Shown here piece by piece: positions 24,498 through 32,716 of a stretch of DNA of 50,443 nucleotides. The position numbers were made by a program, and so were the translations under genes. Where the stretch lies: assembly GCA_900316715.1 (NCBI GenBank), contig ONEC01000003.1, forward strand, positions 1 through 50,443, read 5' to 3'. The DNA comes from an uncultured Eubacteriales bacterium. Its GTDB lineage: Bacteria > Bacillota > Clostridia > Lachnospirales > Lachnospiraceae. The stretch's first letter is position 1; each line of letters starts with the position of its first letter. The notes under the pieces are model-generated. The model made no database searches and had not been told where the DNA came from. It saw only the letters and a list, made by a program, of their open reading frames with translations.

Positions 24498-26321
24498 ATG
24501 ATAAGAGAAGACATCAGAAATGTAGCCATTATAGCCCATGTTGACCATGGTAAGACAACCCTGGTCGATGGACTTCTTAGACAGAGCGGTGTATTCCGTG
24601 AAAATCAGGAAGTTGCAGAAAGAGTAATGGACTCAAACGACATCGAGAGAGAAAGAGGAATTACCATCCTTTCCAAGAACACGGCTGTAATGTATAACGG
24701 AGTAAAGATCAATATTATCGATACCCCGGGACATGCTGATTTCGGTGGAGAGGTTGAACGTGTACTTAAGATGGTTAACGGCGTTATCCTCGTTGTAGAT
24801 GCATTTGAGGGACCTATGCCACAGACAAGATTCGTTCTTCAGAAGGCGCTTGACCTGAATCTTTCTGTAATCGTATGCGTTAACAAGATCGACAGACCTG
24901 ATGCAAGACCTGAAGCAGTAGAGGAAGAGGTACTTGAGCTTCTTATGGATCTGGATGCTTCAGATGAGCAGCTTGACTGTCCTTTCGTATATGCATCAGC
25001 AAGAGAGGGAGTTGCTTCCTATACAGCTGATGAGCCTGGTAAGGATATGAAGCCTCTCTTTGAGACAATCATTAATTCAATCCCTGCACCGGAAGGAGAT
25101 CCGGACAAGGGACTTCAGATTCTCATTTCAACTATAGATTACAATGAATATACAGGTAGAATCGGTGTTGGTAAGGTTGACAACGGTTCTGTAAAGGTAA
25201 ATCAGGAAGCTGTAATCGTAAATCATCATGATCCTGAGAGACGTGAGAGGGTTAAAATTACAAAGCTTTATGAGTATGACGGACTTGCAAAGGTTGATGT
25301 AGACAGCGCAACTGTTGGTTCAATCGTAGCAGTTTCAGGTATAGCTGATCTTAAGATAGGTGATACTATCTGTTCAGTAGACAGTCCTGAGTCAATTCCA
25401 TTCCAGAAGATTACTGAGCCTACAATATCCATGAACTTCATGGTTAATGATTCTCCTCTTGCAGGAAAGGAAGGAAAGTTCGTAACTTCCCGTCAGCTCA
25501 GAGACAGACTCTACAGAGAGCTTAATACAGACGTATCTCTCAGAGTAGAGGATACAGAGTCTACAGACTGCTTTAAGGTAAGCGGACGTGGAGAGCTTCA
25601 CCTCTCAGTTCTTATCGAGAATATGAGACGTGAGGGTTATGAGTTCGCTGTAAGTAAGGCTGAGGTTATCTACAAGGAAGATGAGCGCGGTAAGCGTCTT
25701 GAGCCTTTCGAAATTGCTATTATCGATGTGCCTGATGATTTCTCAGGTACAGTTATCAATATGCTCAGCATCCGTAAGGGTGAGCTCTCGGGCATGGCTC
25801 CATCAAACGGAGGAATGACAAGACTTGAGTTCAGAATCCCTTCAAGAGGTCTTATCGGATTCAGAGGAGACTTCCTTACAGCTACTAAGGGAAATGGTAT
25901 TATCAATACTGTATTTGACGGATATGATTCATATAAGGGTGATATGTCCTACAGACAGAATGGTTCTCTGATCGCATTTGAAGCAGGTACATCAATTACT
26001 TACGGACTTTTCAATGCTCAGGAAAGAGGTACACTTTTCATCGGAGCCGGTGTTGAAGTATATGCAGGTATGGTTGTCGGTGAGACAGGACGTGCCGAAG
26101 ATATCGAAGTAAATGTATGTAAGACAAAGCATCTGTCTAATACACGTTCATCAGGAGCAGATGAGGCTCTTAAGCTTGTTCCACCAAAGCAGCTTTCACT
26201 GGAGCAGTCACTTGATTTCCTTGATACAGATGAGCTCCTTGAGATAACACCTAAGTCACTCAGAATAAGAAAGAAGATACTTGATTCAAGACTTAGAAAG
26301 AGAGAGCAGAGAAACGGCTAA
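24498..26321 (+). CDS. typA: Ribosome-associated GTPase TypA/BipA
   Basis: A 607-aa translational GTPase. The G-domain motifs are [10 protein letters not shown] (G1), RGITI (G2), [14 protein letters not shown] (G3), NKIDR (G4) and the SA-type G5. Domain II and EF-G-like domains III and V follow, and the C-terminal region ends in [10 protein letters not shown]. The length is typical. BipA binds ribosomes and helps large-subunit assembly, especially under stress or cold. The start follows GAAGAGGAAAAAGAG. TetM-type resistance proteins share the G-domain, but the C-terminal region is that of TypA. Confidence 0.96.
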   Translation: MIREDIRNVAIIAHVDHGKTTLVDGLLRQSGVFRENQEVAERVMDSNDIERERGITILSKNTAVMYNGVKINIIDTPGHADFGGEVERVLKMVNGVILVVDAFEGPMPQTRFVLQKALDLNLSVIVCVNKIDRPDARPEAVEEEVLELLMDLDASDEQLDCPFVYASAREGVASYTADEPGKDMKPLFETIINSIPAPEGDPDKGLQILISTIDYNEYTGRIGVGKVDNGSVKVNQEAVIVNHHDPERRERVKITKLYEYDGLAKVDVDSATVGSIVAVSGIADLKIGDTICSVDSPESIPFQKITEPTISMNFMVNDSPLAGKEGKFVTSRQLRDRLYRELNTDVSLRVEDTESTDCFKVSGRGELHLSVLIENMRREGYEFAVSKAEVIYKEDERGKRLEPFEIAIIDVPDDFSGTVINMLSIRKGELSGMAPSNGGMTRLEFRIPSRGLIGFRGDFLTATKGNGIINTVFDGYDSYKGDMSYRQNGSLIAFEAGTSITYGLFNAQERGTLFIGAGVEVYAGMVVGETGRAEDIEVNVCKTKHLSNTRSSGADEALKLVPPKQLSLEQSLDFLDTDELLEITPKSLRIRKKILDSRLRKREQRNG

Positions 26322-26359
26322 AACAGAGCGTTTAATTTACATAAAATTAGCAAAAATGC

Positions 26360-26389
26360 TTGCATAGAATCCCCCTTATTTAGTATACT
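26360..26389 (+). promoter_or_regulatory. Promoter of the FHA-domain gene
   Basis: TTGCAT (26360-26365), an 18-bp spacer and TATACT (26384-26389), 37 bp before the start codon at 26426. Confidence 0.6.
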
Positions 26390-26425
26390 TAAATAGTATA
26401 TTTGTTACGCAATCGGGGGGATGAT

Positions 26426-27349
26426 ATGGTAGAGAATAATAAGAGCTATGATGAGTTTACTATAAACTTTAAGCTTGAAGAGGGAGTGCCTGTAGATCAG
26501 TATGAGCTTACGATGTTCAACTATGAATTCGTGGGTAATTATACTAAGTGTCAGGTCGTCGAGATTGATGGGGTAAGAGCACTGCAGTTCAAGATTCCGG
26601 CAACACTTCCACTCGAGCAGTTTTTGAGAAAACAGCTCTATAAGGGTGAGTTCCTGTCATTACTTTCCAATATTATGAATCAGCTCATGTATTTTGACGA
26701 GAACAAGATGCCTCTTAACAAGCTTCTTCTTAACATTCATTACATGTATATCGAGCTTTCAACACTTGATGTTCAGCTTATATATATGCCGGTTGACAAG
26801 AAGTTTGCAGACTGTAATATTACAGAGTTCATACAGAATCTTATAAGTGGCATAAGATTTGCAAATATGGACTGTGTTGAGCTGGTAGATAAGATTCTTA
26901 AGTATCTGGACAGCAAGCTTATGTTCGACCTTAAGGACTTTTATAATTACGTACTTTCTCTTGAGCAGGATATGCTTCTGGAGGATGCTGAGACTGATGA
27001 GGAGAGACAGCATGGTTCTACCACAGTACTCGAGACATCTTCTAATTACAGCAATCCGGTTCCATATCTTCTCAGACTCAGGACGAATGAACTTATACCT
27101 ATACTTACCAAAGAGTTTATGGTTGGTAAGTCTGCAGATTCTAATTATCAGATCATTGATAATAAGAAGGTCAGCAGACGTCATGCGATATTCAGAATCA
27201 GCAATGGCGAGTGTTATATAAGAGATAATGATTCTACAAATCATACCTTTGTTAATGGCAAGCTGCTTCAGCCGGGAGTTGAGATCATTCTCAGCAATGA
27301 TGATTACATCAGACTCGGAGATGAGGAATTCAGATTCTGGATCAGATAA
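26426..27349 (+). CDS. FHA-domain protein with DUF6382-like N-terminus
   Basis: A 307-aa cytoplasmic protein. The start is the ATG at 26426 after GGGGGG (26415-26420); the upstream TTG at 26402 overlaps the promoter region. The N-terminal two thirds resemble a DUF6382-like region found in Lachnospiraceae FHA proteins (YDEFTINFKLEEGVPVDQYE). The C-terminal FHA domain (about 215-305) has FMVGKSADSNYQI, the phosphothreonine-binding KVSRRHAIF and NHTFVNGKLL. It should bind phosphothreonine peptides made by a Ser/Thr kinase. No such kinase or phosphatase is adjacent; the STAS-kinase fusion is 20 kb away. Confidence 0.82.
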   Translation: MVENNKSYDEFTINFKLEEGVPVDQYELTMFNYEFVGNYTKCQVVEIDGVRALQFKIPATLPLEQFLRKQLYKGEFLSLLSNIMNQLMYFDENKMPLNKLLLNIHYMYIELSTLDVQLIYMPVDKKFADCNITEFIQNLISGIRFANMDCVELVDKILKYLDSKLMFDLKDFYNYVLSLEQDMLLEDAETDEERQHGSTTVLETSSNYSNPVPYLLRLRTNELIPILTKEFMVGKSADSNYQIIDNKKVSRRHAIFRISNGECYIRDNDSTNHTFVNGKLLQPGVEIILSNDDYIRLGDEEFRFWIR

Positions 27350-27365
27350 TTAATACGAATTATTC

Positions 27366-27397
27366 ATAGAGCTGCTTCTTGCAGCTCTATATTCATT
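27366..27397 (+). terminator. Probable terminator after the FHA gene
   Basis: A perfect 10-bp stem (ATAGAGCTGC / GCAGCTCTAT) with a 5-nt loop. The T-run is displaced by five bases (ATTCATTTTT), so termination may be partial, which would let argH be read through; I see no convincing argH promoter after it. Confidence 0.6.
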
Positions 27398-27420
27398 TTT
27401 AACTTACGGAGGAAATAATT

Positions 27421-28800
27421 ATGGCACAGCTCTGGGGCGGAAGATTCACCAAGGAGACAGATAAGCTTGTTTACAACTTCAATGCATCAATAGGTTTTGA
27501 TCAGAAGTTTTTTAAGCAGGATGTAGAGGGAAGCAGAGCGCATGTTAAAATGCTTGGCAGCGTTGGCATCCTTACTGCAGAAGAAGTTGAGACAATACTT
27601 AGCGGTCTGGACAGCATTTATAAGGATGTTATGGACGGAAAGCTGGAGATAACTTCTGAATATGAGGACATCCACTCATTTGTTGAGGCAAATCTTATAG
27701 AGAGAACCGGAGATACAGGTAAGAAGCTTCATACAGGAAGAAGCCGTAATGATCAGGTTGCTCTTGATATGAGACTTTATGTAAGAGACGAGCTTGATGA
27801 GACAAGAGATGTGCTGGTTAAACTCCTCAAGGTTCTTCACAGACTTATGAAGGAGCATGTGGATACATATATGCCGGGCTTTACACATCTTCAGAAGGCT
27901 CAGCCGGTTACTCTGGCTCACCATATCGGTGCATATATGGAAATGTTTAAGAGAGATTATAAGAGACTTGGAAGCATCAGAGAGAGAATGAATGAGTGCC
28001 CTCTTGGTGCCGGTGCTCTGGCAGGAACAACTTACCAGCTGGATAGAAGGATGACAGCCGAGCTCCTCGGATTTGATGGTCCTACACTTAACAGTATGGA
28101 TTCAGTATCAGACAGAGATTATGTAATTGAGTTCCTGTCAGCTCTTTCACTTATCATGATGCATCTTTCAAGATTCTGCGAAGAGATAATAATGTGGAAT
28201 TCCAACGAGTATAAGTTTATCGAGCTGGATGATGCTTACAGTACAGGAAGTTCCATCATGCCTCAGAAGAAGAATCCTGATATTGCAGAGCTTGTAAGAG
28301 GAAAGACAGGCAGAGTATATGGAGCTCTTACATCACTTCTTACAACTATGAAGGGTATCCCTCTTGCATACAATAAGGATATGCAGGAAGATAAGGAACT
28401 TACCTTTGATGCGATTGACACTGTTAAGGGCTGTATAGCGCTCTTTACAGGAATGATAAATACAATGTCCGTAAATAAGGACAGAATGAAGGACAGCGCT
28501 GCTAACGGCTTCACAAACGCTACAGATGCAGCTGATTATCTTGTTAAGAACGGTGTACCTTTCAGAGATGCCCATGGTATCATAGGAAGACTTGTTCTTT
28601 ATGCCATTGATCAGAATAAGAGTCTGGATGAGCTGTCTCTTGCTGAGTATCAGGAGATCTGTCCTGTATTCAAAGAGGATATCTATGAAGCTATATCCAT
28701 GAAGACCTGTGTAGAGAAGAGAAACACCATCGGAGCCCCGGGACCTGAAGCTATGAACGAGGTAATACGTATTAATGAAGAGTTCCTCAGTAACAAATAA
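27421..28800 (+). CDS. argH: Argininosuccinate lyase
   Basis: A 459-aa enzyme of the fumarase/aspartase superfamily splitting argininosuccinate to arginine and fumarate. The N-terminal LWGGRFTKETDKLV, SEYEDIHSFVE, TGRSRNDQVALD and the signature loop GSSIMPQKKNPD (catalytic Ser) are all present. The start follows ACGGAGGAAATAATT. No argG is adjacent. Its 3-prime end overlaps the next gene by 26 bp. Confidence 0.97.
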   Translation: MAQLWGGRFTKETDKLVYNFNASIGFDQKFFKQDVEGSRAHVKMLGSVGILTAEEVETILSGLDSIYKDVMDGKLEITSEYEDIHSFVEANLIERTGDTGKKLHTGRSRNDQVALDMRLYVRDELDETRDVLVKLLKVLHRLMKEHVDTYMPGFTHLQKAQPVTLAHHIGAYMEMFKRDYKRLGSIRERMNECPLGAGALAGTTYQLDRRMTAELLGFDGPTLNSMDSVSDRDYVIEFLSALSLIMMHLSRFCEEIIMWNSNEYKFIELDDAYSTGSSIMPQKKNPDIAELVRGKTGRVYGALTSLLTTMKGIPLAYNKDMQEDKELTFDAIDTVKGCIALFTGMINTMSVNKDRMKDSAANGFTNATDAADYLVKNGVPFRDAHGIIGRLVLYAIDQNKSLDELSLAEYQEICPVFKEDIYEAISMKTCVEKRNTIGAPGPEAMNEVIRINEEFLSNK

Positions 28801-29923
28801 AATATTTTTACTGATCTTTGCGATAATCGCCTTTATTCTGATTTCCAGATTCCTGGGAGTGGGTCCTTTTGCGCCTAAAGTTCCCAAAGAGGATATATGC
28901 AACAGCATAGATGAGGTATCTAAGCATGTATCTGACTATCTGGAGAGCGGACAGGAGGGTACACTCACGCTTTATATCAAGGATGTGAGTGAATATGATC
29001 TGACTAAGATAAATTTCTACATTGATACCATGATGGGAAGTATAAGCAATATAAGAACCAGCATGTTCAATGCGGATCTTACAAAGGTTGAACTGGAGGT
29101 TCATCGTTCGGATTCGAGTTACGTTGTGGATGCTATAGTCAGTGATAAGCCTATTCCGGAAGGCAAAGATGAGGCGAAGAAACTTGAGAAAAAAGTCAGG
29201 GAGATCATGGCTGCCATTATCAAGCCGACCATGTCTGACTTTGAAAAGGAACTTGCCATACACGATTATATAGTAAATAACTGTGAATACGGCTTTTTCA
29301 ATGATGATTCTGAGAGGGAATATAACGCCTATGGAGTTCTGATAGAAGGAAAGGCTGTGTGCAGCGGCTACGCTGCGGCTATGGATCTTCTCCTGAAATG
29401 TTCCGGCGTGGAGTCTAGATTCGTTGTAGGATATGCAGAGTCAAGTCAGAGAGCTGCAGATTCCAGCGGCGTAGAGGAAGGTAATAAGAAAAAGGATCTG
29501 AAGGCTGATAATCATGCCTGGAATCAGGTCAGGATAGACGGCGTCTGGTACAATGTTGATGCTACGTGGGACGACCCTGTAGGAAAGGGAGATGTCCTGT
29601 CTCATATGTATTTTAATATTGATGATGATCTTATGGGTATGACCCATGAGTGGAATCGTAAGGATTATGAGACCTGCAGCAGCATGGCCGCAAATTATTA
29701 TTGCAAGACCGGAACTAAGTTTAACAACCCTTCCGAACTAGAGAGTTATTCAAATTATTATTTTTCCAGTCATGGAAAAGGCGAACTTGAATGTCAGATA
29801 TCAGGCTTTGATGTAAATGACAGTAATCTTCAGTTCCTGTTTGGTATAAACGGGGTAACAGGTGCCAGCTATGCTGTATCTGAAATGGGAGATTATAGGA
29901 TACTGAACCTGATCGTTGAGTAA
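28775..29923 (+). CDS. Membrane-anchored transglutaminase-like protein
   Basis: A 382-aa protein with an N-terminal membrane anchor (FLLIFAIIAFILIS, residues 11-24) and an extracellular papain-like/transglutaminase fold. The triad is complete: Cys196 in GKAVCSGYA, His247 in DNHAWNQV and Asp262 in YNVDATWDDP. Bacterial members act as proteases, isopeptide-forming enzymes or wall-associated hydrolases; which applies here is unknown. The ATG lies inside argH, 26 bp before its stop, with GAGG 12 bases upstream, so translation is probably coupled. The following gene starts 9 bp later. Confidence 0.85.
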   Translation: MKSSSVTNKIFLLIFAIIAFILISRFLGVGPFAPKVPKEDICNSIDEVSKHVSDYLESGQEGTLTLYIKDVSEYDLTKINFYIDTMMGSISNIRTSMFNADLTKVELEVHRSDSSYVVDAIVSDKPIPEGKDEAKKLEKKVREIMAAIIKPTMSDFEKELAIHDYIVNNCEYGFFNDDSEREYNAYGVLIEGKAVCSGYAAAMDLLLKCSGVESRFVVGYAESSQRAADSSGVEEGNKKKDLKADNHAWNQVRIDGVWYNVDATWDDPVGKGDVLSHMYFNIDDDLMGMTHEWNRKDYETCSSMAANYYCKTGTKFNNPSELESYSNYYFSSHGKGELECQISGFDVNDSNLQFLFGINGVTGASYAVSEMGDYRILNLIVE

Positions 29924-29932
29924 AGGTGTGAG

Positions 29933-30430
29933 ATGAACAGCATAGATATAACAGATACGGGAAAATTTGTTAAAGCACTTCTGTCTGAGGATTTCTTTGC
30001 AAAAACACTTTTATATTATGCAGAGATTAAAGGTGCCTGCAGGATAGAGATAGACGGCAGGATCAATAAGGATTTTTATGATTCGGAAGATGAGAGTCTT
30101 ATTACTCCGGGCGGCAGAGCTTTAGAATATATCAGATGGGGAAATATAAGGAATCAGTTTTTCGAAGGCATCAGAGGCAGCAGGCTTCCGCTCAGATTTT
30201 CTGTATCCCTTATTATGGATCCGGATTTCATATTTGAGTTTGTCAGCAGCTCAGGGGCAGGTATAAGACCTGAGGAAGTTGAATCGCTCAATATAAATAT
30301 CATGTATGACAGAGAGAAGTTAACGGTTACTACCGGAAATTCTTACAAAATCTTTACGCTCGACAAGAGCTTTGAAACAATTTGGGATGCGTTTGTGCAT
30401 AATACCTTCAAAGAACTCGATATTCTATGA
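29933..30430 (+). CDS. Uncharacterised 165-aa cytoplasmic protein
   Basis: I cannot assign a function. The 165-aa product has no signal peptide or membrane helix and is predicted to mix alpha and beta: a helical start (FVKALLSEDFFAKTLLYYAE), a central ALEYIRWGNIRNQFFEGI segment and a beta-rich C-terminal half ending FVHNTFKELDIL. The start at 29933 is preceded by AAAGGTG. It follows the transglutaminase-like gene by 9 bp, so the two are likely cotranscribed. It may belong to a Clostridia-restricted family of unknown function. Confidence 0.75.
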   Translation: MNSIDITDTGKFVKALLSEDFFAKTLLYYAEIKGACRIEIDGRINKDFYDSEDESLITPGGRALEYIRWGNIRNQFFEGIRGSRLPLRFSVSLIMDPDFIFEFVSSSGAGIRPEEVESLNINIMYDREKLTVTTGNSYKIFTLDKSFETIWDAFVHNTFKELDIL

Positions 30431-30471
30431 TTTTCTTCGATAATTTTGTGCATTTTTGTAGATTAAATTTG

Positions 30472-30510
30472 TTGATTTTTAACAGACTAAATGTTACAAT
30501 CAATGTAACA
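30472..30510 (+). promoter_or_regulatory. Promoter with palindromic operator, no gene behind it
   Basis: TTGATT (30472-30477) and TACAAT (30495-30500) are 17 bp apart. The -10 lies inside the palindrome TGTTACA-N5-TGTAACA (30492-30510). Initiation near 30507 would give a transcript of only about 70 nt before the terminator at 30541-30580. Confidence 0.45.
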
Positions 30511-30540
30511 ATTAATTAACAAATTAAACCATCCTTTTCG

Positions 30541-30580
30541 AGAAAAACCTCAGTTTTTATATGCTGGGGTTTTTCTTGTT
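30541..30580 (+). terminator. Intrinsic terminator upstream of htpG
   Basis: A 13-bp stem (AGAAAAACCTCAG at 30541-30553 with CTGGGGTTTTTCT at 30564-30576, one G.U) ends in a T-rich tract. It can end the transcript of the 165-aa gene or the short transcript from 30507. Confidence 0.85.
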
Positions 30581-30608
30581 GTAGGAGAAAAATGTAACAT
30601 TTGATATA

Positions 30609-30635
30609 TTAGCACTCTCGGGACTTGAGTGCTAA
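30609..30635 (+). promoter_or_regulatory. CIRCE element (HrcA operator) of htpG
   Basis: A perfect TTAGCACTC-N9-GAGTGCTAA, the binding site of the heat-shock repressor HrcA. It lies just upstream of a TTGACT-17-TAAAAT promoter and 90 bp before htpG. The same element precedes groES at 48695-48721. Confidence 0.95.
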
Positions 30636-30642
30636 TTTTTGA

Positions 30643-30671
30643 TTGACTTTTATTATACTGAGTATTAAAAT
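30643..30671 (+). promoter_or_regulatory. Promoter of htpG
   Basis: TTGACT (30643-30648), 17 bp and TAAAAT (30666-30671), placed directly after the CIRCE element. Confidence 0.6.
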
Positions 30672-30724
30672 TCTGTTTGTTGAATTAAAAATATTATATT
30701 TATATAGAAAAGAGGTAGTGCGTA

Positions 30725-32704
30725 ATGTCAACAGAAAAGGGTAATTTAACTATTAATAGTGAGAACATATTTCCCATCATCAAGAAGTGGCTTTATTCTG
30801 ATCATGACATTTTCATCAGAGAGCTTATATCTAACGGCGTAGATGCTGTTACAAAGCTTAAGAGACTTTCTTCTATGGGAGAGGCTGAGATTCCTGAAGG
30901 AGAGAAGTTCAGCGTTAAGGTTATGTCCAGTCCACTGGATAAAACTATTACCTTTATAGATAATGGTATCGGTATGACAAGGGATGAGGTTGATAAGTAT
31001 ATCAATCAGATTGCATTTTCAGGTGCACAGGATTTCCTTGAGAAATATAAGGATAAGGATGCAAATGACCAGATAATCGGCCATTTCGGACTTGGTTTCT
31101 ATTCAGCATTCATGGTTGCTGATAAGGTTACTATTGAGACATGTTCATATCAGGAAGGTGCACAGCCGGTTTACTGGGAGAGTGACGGTGGAACAACCTA
31201 TGAGATGGGCGAAGGCAATTACACAGAGCGTGGTACAAGAATTACTCTTTACCTTTCTGATGACAGCCTGGAGTTCTCAAATGAGTTCCGTGTAAAGGAG
31301 ATAATCGGAAAGTACTGTTCATTCATGCCTGTTGAGATCTACTATATCAATGAGGATGAAGCTAAGAAACAGGATAAGGAAGCTACTGTTGATGCTAAGG
31401 CTAAGGTAAGAAAGGCTGAGGAGGATGACTTCATCGGCGGTTCTGATGAAACTGCAAAGACTGAGGAGGTTGAGGCAGAGGCAGCAGATACAAAGGAAGA
31501 GGATAACAGCCCTAAGCCGCTCAACGATATCAATCCACTTTGGATGAGAACACCTGGTGACTGTACAGATGAGGACTATAAGGACTTCTATCAGAGAGTA
31601 TTCTATGATTTCAAGGAGCCTATGTTCTGGATACATCTCAACATGGATTATCCGTTCAACCTTAAGGGTATCCTCTATTTCCCAAGACTCAATCCTACAA
31701 TGGATCAGTTAGATGGTAAGGTTAAGCTCTACAACAATCAGGTATTCGTAGCAGATAACATCAAGGAAGTTATTCCTGAGTTCCTGCTTGTGCTTAAGGG
31801 AATCATCGATTGTCCTGATCTTCCTCTTAATGTATCAAGAAGTGCACTTCAGAACGATGGTTTTGTAAAGAAGATATCTGACTACATCACAAAGAAGGTA
31901 GCTGATAAGCTGACCGGAATGTTCAAGACTGACAGAGAGCGTTACGAGAGCCTCTGGGAGGACCTTTCTCCATTTATCAAGTTCGGCTGTCTGAAGGACG
32001 ATAAGTTCAATGAGAAGATGGAGAAGACAATGATCTTCCGTAACCTTGAGGGCAAGTACATTTCCCTTGAGGATTATCTTGAGGCTGCTAAGGATAAGCA
32101 TGAGAACAAGGTGTTCTATGTAAGTGATGAGCAGACACAGGCACAGTATATTGAGATGTTCAAGAAAGAGGGTATGGATGCCATCTTCCTTACACATAAT
32201 ATAGACAGTCCATACATCACAAGTATGGAAGCTAAGAACGATAAGGTTAAGTTCCTGAGAATAGATTCTGATATCAGTGAAAATCTTAAGGGCGAAGAAC
32301 TTGCCGAAGACACAGCAAAGGAATATAATGATAAATTAACGGAGGTCTTCAAGAAGGCACTTGGCAAGGAGAAGCTGAAGCTGGAGGCTCGTTCTCTTAA
32401 GGATGAGACTGTTTCTTCTATGCTTATCCAGTCTGAGCAGGAACGTCGTATGGCTGATATGATGAAGCTGTACAGCTTTGGCGGAATGAGTCCTATGGAT
32501 TTTGGCGCAGAGGCTGAGACACTCATACTTAATGTCAACAACAAGCTGGTTAAGTATATTCTGGATAATCCGGAAGCTGAAAATACAAATACTATATGTG
32601 CACAGCTTTATGATCTTGCAGTGCTTGCAAACAGACCACTTACAGCTGAAGAGCTTACAGGCTTTGTAAAGAGAAGTAATGAAATACTTAATATGATGAT
32701 TTAA
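30725..32704 (+). CDS. htpG: Hsp90-family chaperone HtpG
   Basis: A 659-aa ATP-dependent chaperone. The GHKL ATPase domain has IFIRELISNGVDAVTKL, FIDNGIGMT and GHFGLGFYSAFM. The middle domain carries FPRLNPTMDQ and LPLNVSRSALQ; the dimerisation domain follows. An acidic, low-complexity insertion (about 215-255: TAKTEEVEAEAADTKEEDN) sits where the family has its charged linker. The start follows AAAGAGGTAGTGCGTA. CIRCE control implies HrcA-dependent heat induction, unlike Bacillus subtilis htpG, which is not a CIRCE gene. Confidence 0.96.
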   Translation: MSTEKGNLTINSENIFPIIKKWLYSDHDIFIRELISNGVDAVTKLKRLSSMGEAEIPEGEKFSVKVMSSPLDKTITFIDNGIGMTRDEVDKYINQIAFSGAQDFLEKYKDKDANDQIIGHFGLGFYSAFMVADKVTIETCSYQEGAQPVYWESDGGTTYEMGEGNYTERGTRITLYLSDDSLEFSNEFRVKEIIGKYCSFMPVEIYYINEDEAKKQDKEATVDAKAKVRKAEEDDFIGGSDETAKTEEVEAEAADTKEEDNSPKPLNDINPLWMRTPGDCTDEDYKDFYQRVFYDFKEPMFWIHLNMDYPFNLKGILYFPRLNPTMDQLDGKVKLYNNQVFVADNIKEVIPEFLLVLKGIIDCPDLPLNVSRSALQNDGFVKKISDYITKKVADKLTGMFKTDRERYESLWEDLSPFIKFGCLKDDKFNEKMEKTMIFRNLEGKYISLEDYLEAAKDKHENKVFYVSDEQTQAQYIEMFKKEGMDAIFLTHNIDSPYITSMEAKNDKVKFLRIDSDISENLKGEELAEDTAKEYNDKLTEVFKKALGKEKLKLEARSLKDETVSSMLIQSEQERRMADMMKLYSFGGMSPMDFGAEAETLILNVNNKLVKYILDNPEAENTNTICAQLYDLAVLANRPLTAEELTGFVKRSNEILNMMI

Positions 32705-32716
32705 GGAGAATTCTTG

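Noticed and set aside
24498-26321. TypA-like gene as a tetracycline ribosomal protection gene
   Set aside because: The C-terminal third and the length match TypA/BipA, not TetM.
26369-26420. CCCCC and GGGGGG arms before the FHA gene as a ribosome-binding-site-sequestering hairpin
   Set aside because: The C-run lies upstream of the predicted transcription start and would not be in the mRNA.
28333-28908. A 191-codon minus-strand frame
   Set aside because: It lies over argH and the start of the transglutaminase-like gene, both clearly coding on the + strand, and has no recognisable features.
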